From the NCBI GenBank assembly GCA_017455065.1, contig JAFTBU010000018.1, forward strand, positions 1-43,971: a stretch of 43,971 nt of DNA, written 5' to 3'. The stretch comes from Bacteroidales bacterium (GTDB lineage: Bacteria > Bacteroidota > Bacteroidia > Bacteroidales > UBA932). Below the pieces are notes generated by a model. It saw nothing but the letters and a program-made list of their open reading frames with translations. It was not told the DNA's origin and did not search any database. Shown piece after piece: positions 27,273 through 34,261 of this stretch. The number at the start of each line of letters is the position of its first letter. The first letter of the stretch is position 1. The translations under genes were made by a program, and so were the position numbers.

Positions 27273-27743
27273 ATGTCTAAATTCGGTGGATCAAACAACA
27301 AGAAGGAAGTGCCGGCAATGACCAGCAGCTCCCTCTCCGATATCGTGTTCATGCTCCTGTTCTTCTTCATGGTGACCACGCAGATGCGTGAGACCGAGAA
27401 CAAGGTCCAGGTGAGTATCCCTCAGGCTTCCGAGGTCGTGAAACTCGAGCGCAAGGACCTCAACTCTTACATCAACATCGGTAGCCCTATCAGGTCTCTC
27501 CAGGCCCAGTACGGTACCGACGCACGTATCCAGCTCAACGACTCCTTCAAGACCGTGGATGACATCCGCGACTTCGTGGCAGCAGAGCGCGACAGCAAGA
27601 GTGAGGCTGACCGCCAGTTCATGACCATCAGCATCAGGGCTGACGAAGATGTCAGAATGGGTATCATTACAGATGTTAAGCAGGAGCTCAGACGTTGCTC
27701 CGCACTTAAGATCATGTACTCAGCAAGAAGACCTTCAGAGTAA
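27273..27743 (+). CDS. exbD: ExbD/TolR family protein (second copy)
   Basis: A 156-aa bitopic protein with the membrane helix LSDIVFMLLFFFMVTT; Asp23 is the expected proton carrier. The periplasmic domain ends with the ExbD-type fold, including VRMGIITDVKQELRRCS. It is the last gene of the exbB unit, 14 nt after the first exbD, and is followed by a strong terminator. Sequence differs clearly from the first copy beyond the membrane helix, so it is an old duplication. Confidence 0.92.
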   Translation: MSKFGGSNNKKEVPAMTSSSLSDIVFMLLFFFMVTTQMRETENKVQVSIPQASEVVKLERKDLNSYINIGSPIRSLQAQYGTDARIQLNDSFKTVDDIRDFVAAERDSKSEADRQFMTISIRADEDVRMGIITDVKQELRRCSALKIMYSARRPSE

Positions 27744-27764
27744 AATCTGAATCTAACTGATATG

Positions 27765-27794
27765 AGCAGCCCCCTTCATGAGGGCTGCTTTTTA
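27765..27794 (+). terminator. intrinsic terminator after exbB-exbD
   Basis: An 8-bp stem AGCAGCCC/GGGCTGCT (27765-27772 with 27782-27789) is followed by TTTTTAAAA. It ends the exbB unit 19 nt before asnS. Confidence 0.9.
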
Positions 27795-27812
27795 AAATAC
27801 ACAAATACCTAA

Positions 27813-29237
27813 ATGAAAGAAATACAGAGAATGAAGGTCAAGGACCTTCTGAAGATGCAGGCGGGACAGGAAGTCCGCGCCAAGGGTTGGGTAAGAACCA
27901 AGAGAGGAAACAAGGAAATAGCATTCATAGCCTTGAACGACGGCTCCACGATCAACAATATGCAGATAGTCGTGGACAAGAATGCAGAGACAGAGCCCAT
28001 ACTCGCCAAGATCAATACCGGAGCTTGCATCCGCGTGGACGGACAACTCGTCGAGTCCATAGGCAGCGGACAGGCCGTGGAGATCCATGCATCTGAGATA
28101 GAGGTTTACGGCACCTGCGACCCCATGAGATATCCTCTCCAGAAGAAGGACACCTCATTCGAGTACCTGCGTACCGTGGCTCACATGCGTCCCCGCACGA
28201 ACACTTTCGGAGCGGTCCTCCGCCTGCGCAGCCAGATGGCCTACGCCATCCATGATTACTTCCATTCAAAGGGATTCGTGTATCTCAACACTCCGCTTAT
28301 CACAGCTTCGGACTGCGAAGGCGCAGGACAGATGTTCCAGGTAACCACCCTGGATCTGAACAACGTTCCCCGCAACAAGAAAGGCCAGCCGGACTTCTCC
28401 AAGGATTTTTTCGGCAAGCAGACCTCCCTCACGGTGAGCGGCCAGCTCGAAGGTGAGCTCGGAGCCACCGCCCTCGGCGAGATCTACACCTTCGGCCCCA
28501 CCTTCAGGGCGGAGAACTCCAACACCCCCAGGCACCTTGCAGAGTTCTGGATGATAGAGCCCGAAATGGCTTTCTACGACATCAAGGACAACATGGACCT
28601 GGCCGAAGACTTCATCAAACACCTGGTGAAATACGCCCTGGACAACTGCTACGAGGACATCAAGTTCCTCGGCGACCGCTATGACAACGGTTCCGACTCC
28701 GAAGACGGCGGCCTGATCGAGAGGCTCAAAGGCGTCATCGGCACAGAATTCGTGCGCCTGGAGTACACCGAGGGCATACGCATCCTGGAAGAAGCCATCA
28801 AGAACGGCGTCCAGTTCGAGTATCCCGTCTATTGGGGCGTGGACCTGCAGAGCGAGCACGAGAGGTATCTGGTGGAGAAGCATTTCAAGCGCCCCGTCAT
28901 CCTCACCGGCTATCCCAAGGATATCAAGGCGTTCTACATGAAGCAGAATGAAGACGGCAAGACCGTCCGCGCAATGGACGTCCTTTTCCCGAAGATAGGC
29001 GAGATCATCGGCGGTTCCGAAAGGGAAGCTGACCTCGGCAAGCTCGAGGCCCGCATTGACGAACTCGGAATGAGCCGTACCAACCTCGAGTGGTACATCG
29101 ACACCCGCCGCTTCGGCAGCTGCCCTCACAGCGGATTCGGACTCGGATTCGAGAGGCTCCTGCTCTTCATCACCGGAATGTCCAACATCCGTGACGTCAT
29201 TCCTTTCCCCCGCACACCCAAAAACTGCGAATTCTGA
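27813..29237 (+). CDS. asnS: asparaginyl-tRNA synthetase
   Basis: Charges tRNA-Asn. The 474-aa protein has an N-terminal OB-fold ([25 protein letters not shown], about 23-47) and a class IIb catalytic core with motif 2 ([25 protein letters not shown]) and motif 3 ([15 protein letters not shown]) near the C-terminus. The [10 protein letters not shown] form is that of AsnRS rather than AspRS. ATG 27813 gives the expected N-terminus. It is followed by udk 1 nt after its stop. Confidence 0.97.
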   Translation: MKEIQRMKVKDLLKMQAGQEVRAKGWVRTKRGNKEIAFIALNDGSTINNMQIVVDKNAETEPILAKINTGACIRVDGQLVESIGSGQAVEIHASEIEVYGTCDPMRYPLQKKDTSFEYLRTVAHMRPRTNTFGAVLRLRSQMAYAIHDYFHSKGFVYLNTPLITASDCEGAGQMFQVTTLDLNNVPRNKKGQPDFSKDFFGKQTSLTVSGQLEGELGATALGEIYTFGPTFRAENSNTPRHLAEFWMIEPEMAFYDIKDNMDLAEDFIKHLVKYALDNCYEDIKFLGDRYDNGSDSEDGGLIERLKGVIGTEFVRLEYTEGIRILEEAIKNGVQFEYPVYWGVDLQSEHERYLVEKHFKRPVILTGYPKDIKAFYMKQNEDGKTVRAMDVLFPKIGEIIGGSEREADLGKLEARIDELGMSRTNLEWYIDTRRFGSCPHSGFGLGFERLLLFITGMSNIRDVIPFPRTPKNCEF

Positions 29238-29238
29238 T

Positions 29239-29859
29239 ATGTTGGTAATAGGTATAGCCGGCGGCTCCGGCTCGGGCAAGACCACCGTGGTCCAGGCCAT
29301 AAAGAGAAAGCTCAACCAGGAGAGGGTGATCGTCATCCCCCAGGATTCCTACTACAAGGATTCAAGCGACCTGACGGACGAGGAGAAGAGGGCGCACAAT
29401 TTCGACCACCCCGACGCTATCGACTGGGACCTGCTCTGCAAGCAGCTCGCACAGCTGAAGTCCGGCAAGAGCATTGAGCAGCCCGTGTATTCGTACATCT
29501 CCTGCTCCCGCTCCAAGACCGAGACCGTCAAGGTCAACCCCGCCGACGTCATCATCATCGAGGGCATCCTGATCTTTACCTGCAAGCGCCTGCGCGACCA
29601 GATGGATGTCAAGATATTCGTGGATGCCGATGACGACGACAGGCTGATGAGGGTCATGGAAAGGGATATATCCGAGCGCGGCAAGGACGTGCACTGGGTG
29701 ATCGAGCGCTACAGCAGGACCGTGAAGCCCATGTACCTGCAGTTCATCGAGCCCAGCAAACGCTACGCCGACATCATCATCCCCCAGGGAGGCCACAACA
29801 AAGTAGCTATCGACATCATCACGACCACGGTCGAGAAAGAACTTAAGGAAAGCAAGTGA
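29239..29859 (+). CDS. udk: uridine kinase
   Basis: Phosphorylates uridine and cytidine for pyrimidine salvage. The 206-aa protein opens with the P-loop GIAGGSGSGKTT (residues 5-16); VIPQDSYYKD and NFDHPDAIDWDLL follow in the usual order, as does VIIIEGILIF. ATG 29239 is taken, 1 nt after the asnS stop; an upstream in-frame start would overlap asnS by 47 nt. Its stop overlaps the GTG start of the TonB-like gene. Confidence 0.95.
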   Translation: MLVIGIAGGSGSGKTTVVQAIKRKLNQERVIVIPQDSYYKDSSDLTDEEKRAHNFDHPDAIDWDLLCKQLAQLKSGKSIEQPVYSYISCSRSKTETVKVNPADVIIIEGILIFTCKRLRDQMDVKIFVDADDDDRLMRVMERDISERGKDVHWVIERYSRTVKPMYLQFIEPSKRYADIIIPQGGHNKVAIDIITTTVEKELKESK

Positions 29860-30578
29860 AAAAGATTCCCAGCGAGGACAAGGCCGGACTGTACATCACC
29901 GTCTCAGTGCATCTGGCGGTGCTGATAGTCCTGCTCGCTACCGGACTGGGCTTTTCTCTCCAGCGCGAAAACAGTTTCGTGCTGGATTTTTCTAAACTGG
30001 ACGAGATAGAGCGCCTGCAGCAGGAGCTGGAATTCAAGCAACAGATAAACCGCCAGCTGGAAGAAAGGCTCGCCGAGCAAGGCATCACCGCAAGTTCGGC
30101 CATCAGGAACGTCGCCGTGGACCGCTCGGCCCTCAGGGACGACCGCGGCACCGATGCAGCCGAGTTGTACCGCGATGCCGAGCGTCTGCAGAGAGAGCTG
30201 GAAGGAGGCTTCAAGGCCCCCGACGAAAGTGTGGCGGAAATATCCCCTGAGATCAATCCCGCCAAACAGGACACCCCTCCCAAGAAGGAGACCTACTCCG
30301 GTCCTTCAGTGCTGAGCTACGAACTCTCCGGGCGCAAAGCCAGCAAACTCCCCATCCCCGCCTACAGATGCATGGGCAAAGGAGAGGTGAAGGTCAATAT
30401 CACGGTGGACAATTCGGGCAACGTGACCATGGCTAAAGTCGATGACGGCGCGTCATCCTCCGACAGCTGCCTCAGGAATTTCGCAATAAGGGCGGCAAGG
30501 CTCTCGAAATTCTCAATGGATCCCAAGGCTCCCGCCGCCCAGAAAGGTTCGATCACCTATCAGTTCATTGCTCAATAG
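29856..30578 (+). CDS. TonB-like energy transducer protein (GTG start)
   Basis: A 240-aa bitopic protein. One membrane helix lies at about residues 12-34 (TVSVHLAVLIVLLATGLGF). A charged, helical periplasmic part with coiled-coil character follows (about 45-115), then a Pro/Lys linker (NPAKQDTPPKKE). The C-terminal 80 residues (GEVKVNITVDNSGNVTMAKV and on) fit the TonB C-terminal fold. GTG at 29856 overlaps the udk stop (GTGA), so the start is set by translational coupling. It may work with the ExbB/ExbD unit 2 kb upstream. The last 14 nt overlap the convergent protease gene. Confidence 0.78.
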   Translation: MKKIPSEDKAGLYITVSVHLAVLIVLLATGLGFSLQRENSFVLDFSKLDEIERLQQELEFKQQINRQLEERLAEQGITASSAIRNVAVDRSALRDDRGTDAAELYRDAERLQRELEGGFKAPDESVAEISPEINPAKQDTPPKKETYSGPSVLSYELSGRKASKLPIPAYRCMGKGEVKVNITVDNSGNVTMAKVDDGASSSDSCLRNFAIRAARLSKFSMDPKAPAAQKGSITYQFIAQ

Positions 30579-32100
30579 CAGCCTTGATATCCCTGTCGAT
30601 AGGGACGAAGAGGTGATAATAGGCAGCGTCTCCCAATTTGCTGTAACGACCTACAAGAGCCCTTACCTGAGCCATCAGGTAAGGCTTTTCTTCATTCCAG
30701 CTGCCCGGCTCCGGCACCAGGCCGTCCACCTGGCGGGCGAAGGAGAGGAAACGGCTCTCGAGCGAAGCGCGGTCCAGGTAACGGATAAGCGCGTCATAAT
30801 CATCTATGGCCCCGAGCTCGGTTCCGTGGGAGTCGAAATAAGCCGATGCGAAACGCATGGTCGTAGCCTTGGTACGGCAGGCTATATAGAAATCCGAGGC
30901 CTTGGTGGTGTCCACGGGGACGAACACATCGGGCAGTATACCGCCGTTCTCCACTTTCATGCTGTCAGCGGCGAGCATTTCCCCGCCTTCGTAGCGGCGC
31001 AGTATCTCATAGCCGTAGTCATCTCCGTAAGGCTTCTGGAGGCATCTCCCGGAAGGGGTGTAGAAGCGTGCCACAGTGAGCCTTACGCCCGATCCATCGG
31101 AGAAATACACCGGCTCCTGGACCAGTCCCTTGCCGAAAGAGCGGCGCCCGAGGATGGTGCCTCTGTGATTGTCCTGGATGGCACCGGCGAAAATCTCGCT
31201 GGACGAAGCCGAGCCTTCGTCTATGATCACCACCAGCTGCACATCGCGCAGGAAACCGCGTCCGTCAGCTTTGAACTCCTCCCTTGCACGGTGCTCCCCT
31301 TCCATATAGACTATCATCTGCCCCCTGTCGAGGAAAAGATTCGAAAGGTTCAGCGCCTGGTCGAGGAAGCCGCCGCTGTTGTCCCTCAGGTCCACGATGA
31401 GTTTCTTCATGCCTGAAGAAAGCAGGTCGAGGGCGCCCTGGCGGAATTCGGTGAAGGTGTTGCGGGAAAATTTGGCGAGCTTGATATAGCCCGTAGTGTC
31501 ATTGACCATGAATGAGGCATCCACGGAGTGCAGCGGGATCTTGCCACGGGTGATTTCGAAAGGAATGGTGTCCTCTCCCCTCTTGACAGTCACTTCCACC
31601 TTGGTGCCGGCCAGACCCCTCATCCTGCGGACCATGCTGTCCTGGGGATAGCCTACACCTGCGATATTGATGGAATCCACTTTCATGAGGCGGTCGCCGG
31701 GGCGCAAGCCTATCTTCTCCGAAGGACCGCCGGGGATGACTTCCAGGACAATGGCTGTGTCGTTGGGTACGTTGAATTGGATGCCGATGCCGTCGAAATT
31801 GCCCGCAAGCTCCGTCTCAGAGGCCTCCAGGGTCTGGGGTGGCATATATACCGAATGGGGGTCGAGAGTGCCGAGGACTGCTGTAATGGCTGCCTCTCCG
31901 GCTTTTTCGTAATCTATCTCGTCCACATAGTTGGCATCGATCTGTTCGAGGACCAGCTCGAGCTTGCCCCACTTGGATTTATCGAGTTTCTGCCTCTTCC
32001 CGCGGGAAGACAAGGCCTGGATATTCAGGACAGCAAGCACGCCTATCGCCACACCAGTCAGGGAGATCAACAGTGTGGTGAGAAAATCTTTCTTAATCAT
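30565..32100 (-). CDS. S41 family C-terminal processing peptidase (CtpA/Prc-like)
   Basis: A 511-aa envelope protease with an N-terminal membrane anchor or signal (about 8-30). A PDZ domain covers about 97-175 (ELAGNFDGIGIQF, GLRPGDRLMKVD). The catalytic core has the Ser299/Lys324 dyad: DEGSASSSEIFAGAIQD, then SFGKGLVQ. The spacing of 25 residues is the same as in Prc of E. coli. It trims C-terminal ends of periplasmic proteins. It is the last gene of an operon, 1 nt after the dCMP deaminase gene. Confidence 0.93.
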   Translation of the reverse strand: MIKKDFLTTLLISLTGVAIGVLAVLNIQALSSRGKRQKLDKSKWGKLELVLEQIDANYVDEIDYEKAGEAAITAVLGTLDPHSVYMPPQTLEASETELAGNFDGIGIQFNVPNDTAIVLEVIPGGPSEKIGLRPGDRLMKVDSINIAGVGYPQDSMVRRMRGLAGTKVEVTVKRGEDTIPFEITRGKIPLHSVDASFMVNDTTGYIKLAKFSRNTFTEFRQGALDLLSSGMKKLIVDLRDNSGGFLDQALNLSNLFLDRGQMIVYMEGEHRAREEFKADGRGFLRDVQLVVIIDEGSASSSEIFAGAIQDNHRGTILGRRSFGKGLVQEPVYFSDGSGVRLTVARFYTPSGRCLQKPYGDDYGYEILRRYEGGEMLAADSMKVENGGILPDVFVPVDTTKASDFYIACRTKATTMRFASAYFDSHGTELGAIDDYDALIRYLDRASLESRFLSFARQVDGLVPEPGSWNEEKPYLMAQVRALVGRYSKLGDAAYYHLFVPIDRDIKAAIEQ

Positions 32101-32101
32101 G

Positions 32102-32506
32102 TCAGTCTATCTTTTCCACCTCTATTCCGACCCTTCTCAGGAGGTCGATGCCGTCGGTGAGACGATACTCATCTTTGTAGACGACGCGCTTTATACCGGC
32201 CTGGATGATGAGTTTGGAGCACTCCATGCAGGGAGACGCAGTGACATAGAGCGTAGAGCCTTCAGCGCTGTTGCCGGATTTGGCCACTTTGGAGATGGCA
32301 TTGGCCTCGGCGTGCAGGACATAGGGTTTGGTCACCCCGTTCTCGTCTTCGCAGATATTCTCGAATCCGGAAGGCGTACCGTTGTAACCGTCGGAGATGA
32401 TCATCTTGTCCTTTACTATCAAGGCGCCCACCTTGCGGCGTTTGCAATAGGAATTCTCCGCCCAGATGGCAGCCATCTGCAGGTATTTGTCGTCAAATTT
32501 GTTCAT
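32102..32506 (-). CDS. deoxycytidylate (dCMP) deaminase family protein
   Basis: A 134-aa zinc-dependent deaminase. The zinc site is complete: His65 and Glu67 in LHAEANA, Cys93 and Cys96 in SPCMECSK. The CKRRKVGALIVKD and SDGYNGTPSGFEN segments are those of dCMP deaminase/ComEB, which turns dCMP to dUMP. Short for the family (usual length 140-160). It sits between an acyl-CoA ligase (4 nt upstream) and the S41 protease (1 nt downstream). Confidence 0.92.
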   Translation of the reverse strand: MNKFDDKYLQMAAIWAENSYCKRRKVGALIVKDKMIISDGYNGTPSGFENICEDENGVTKPYVLHAEANAISKVAKSGNSAEGSTLYVTASPCMECSKLIIQAGIKRVVYKDEYRLTDGIDLLRRVGIEVEKID

Positions 32507-32510
32507 GTCT

Positions 32511-34166
32511 CTAGTTTCTCTGATACAGGTATCTCTTTATGCTCCGCTTGGGCGTACGCTCGAAATCTTCGGGCATAAATTCAATTTTGCGTATGTTGGC
32601 GTAGACCGGGAGCTTCTTGTTGACCTCAGGCATGGTATCCCGGATCTTAGTTTCAAGGTCTTCTGCTGAGAGGCCGTCCATTTCAGCCTGCCTGTAATCG
32701 GGAAATATGAGCGCAGTCAGACCTCCGTCGTCCTCTATCACCAGGGAGTCCACGACATAGTTTACATTGTTTATCACGCCTTCCAGCTCTTCAGGATAGA
32801 TATTCTGCCCGGAAGGGCCGAGTATCATGCACTTGGAGCGCCCTTTCAGATATACATAGCCGTCCGCATCGATGATGCCCATATCTCCGGTCTTGAGCCA
32901 ATTGTCATTGGTAAAGGACGCAGCGGTGGCCTGACGGTTCTTGTAGTAGCCCATGAAGACATTGTCACCCTTGATCTGTATCTCTCCGGGAATTTTATGG
33001 GGATTCTTGGAGTCGATACGCACCTGGCAGCACTTGATCGGCTGGCCGCAGGAGCCCTTGCGAGTCTTGTACCATTTGCAATATGTCACGAGCGGAGCGC
33101 ATTCCGTCATGCCGTAGCCCACGGTGAAGGGGAAATGGATGGTGCGGAGGAAGGCTTCCACCTCGGGATTGAAGGGGGCACCGCCCAGGATGATCTCCTC
33201 GAAGCGGCCGCCGAAGGCCTCGATGAGACCGTCGCGGAATGTTTTCTGTATGGCCTGGCCGAGCAGGGGCAGCTTGATGAAGGGCTGGGTCCTGTCAGCA
33301 AGGGGCTTGAGCTTGGATTTATAGACCTTCTCTATGATAAGGGGCACGGATATGATGATGTCCGGATGCACTTCCGCGAAAGCACCGAGGATGACCTTGG
33401 GGCTGGGGACGCGCGTAAGGAAGTAAACGTGGGCGCCTATGGTCATCTCGAAGAGAAACTCGAACATCATGCCGTACATGTGCGCAGAAGGCAGCAGCGA
33501 CACCACTTCGGATTCGCAGGACATCTGAGGCTCGGCTTCTTCCCTGGCAGCCGTCAGATTAGCGTACAGATTGCGATAGGAAAGCATGACGCCTTTGGAA
33601 AAGCCTGACGTACCTGAGGTATAATTGATCATGGCCAGCTCATCCGCCTCATCTTCATAGTAGCTGAGATCTTCAGGTTTGAGGCCTCCGGGATAAAGGC
33701 GGACGAAGTCCATGTCTATCGCCTCTGAGAGGAACTGCAGCGGCTCTACACGGGAGAAAAGGAGATTCAGGCTGTTCACGGAGACTATGGCAAGAAGCTC
33801 AGGCATCTCGGTCTCAGAGAGATTTTCCCAGATATTGTCGCCGACGAACAATAGACGGGCATCCGAATGGTTCACCAGATAATGTATATTCTCCGGCTTG
33901 AATTCGTGGAGCAGGGGTACAGGTACAGCACCGTAAGTCAATGCTGCGAGGAAACATACGCCCCAATTGGCCTGGTTCCTGGAACAGACAGCGATTTTGT
34001 CGCCTTTGACTATACCGCATTTTTCGAAAAGCAACTGCATACGCCTGATGCCGGTTGCTACATCCCTATAGGTGAGAGTCGAGCCTTTGTAATTGGAAAG
34101 GGCGTCCCGCTCCCAGTTGGACCGGAAACTGCTCTCGAGTATCTTGTTGACTGAATTGAATTTCAT
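32511..34166 (-). CDS. AMP-binding long-chain acyl-CoA synthetase-like protein
   Basis: A 551-aa adenylate-forming enzyme. The AMP-binding loop reads YTSGTSGFSKGVMLSY near residue 180, GYGMTECAPLV lies near 370, and the hinge is WLKTGDMGIIDADGYVYLKGRSK near 450, with the C-terminal lid ending KRSIKRYLYQ. It would activate a carboxylic acid, most likely a fatty acid, as acyl-AMP and then acyl-CoA. ATG 34166 is used because it follows a TATATTTG element; an upstream in-frame start lies over the promoter. First gene of a three-gene operon. Confidence 0.9.
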   Translation of the reverse strand: MKFNSVNKILESSFRSNWERDALSNYKGSTLTYRDVATGIRRMQLLFEKCGIVKGDKIAVCSRNQANWGVCFLAALTYGAVPVPLLHEFKPENIHYLVNHSDARLLFVGDNIWENLSETEMPELLAIVSVNSLNLLFSRVEPLQFLSEAIDMDFVRLYPGGLKPEDLSYYEDEADELAMINYTSGTSGFSKGVMLSYRNLYANLTAAREEAEPQMSCESEVVSLLPSAHMYGMMFEFLFEMTIGAHVYFLTRVPSPKVILGAFAEVHPDIIISVPLIIEKVYKSKLKPLADRTQPFIKLPLLGQAIQKTFRDGLIEAFGGRFEEIILGGAPFNPEVEAFLRTIHFPFTVGYGMTECAPLVTYCKWYKTRKGSCGQPIKCCQVRIDSKNPHKIPGEIQIKGDNVFMGYYKNRQATAASFTNDNWLKTGDMGIIDADGYVYLKGRSKCMILGPSGQNIYPEELEGVINNVNYVVDSLVIEDDGGLTALIFPDYRQAEMDGLSAEDLETKIRDTMPEVNKKLPVYANIRKIEFMPEDFERTPKRSIKRYLYQRN

Positions 34167-34196
34167 AACTGAATGGCGGTCGGTGATCGCACGGTA

Positions 34197-34204
34197 CAAA
34201 TATA
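34197..34204 (-). promoter_or_regulatory. -7 element of the acyl-CoA synthetase operon
   Basis: TATATTTG on the minus strand, 30 nt before the ATG at 34166. It begins 7 nt after the stem of the upstream gene's terminator, so the end of one unit and the start of the next are almost fused. Confidence 0.65.
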
Positions 34205-34211
34205 ACAAAAA

Positions 34212-34237
34212 AGAGAGCGACTCGAAAGTCGCTCTCT
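34212..34237 (-). terminator. intrinsic terminator of the 943-aa lipoprotein gene
   Basis: An 11-bp perfect stem (34212-34222 with 34227-34237) around a 4-nt loop, followed on the minus strand by TTTTTT and GTT. It lies 24 nt after the stop codon of the lipoprotein gene. Confidence 0.92.
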
Positions 34238-34261
34238 CTATTGAGTAAGATTTGTTAGCTA

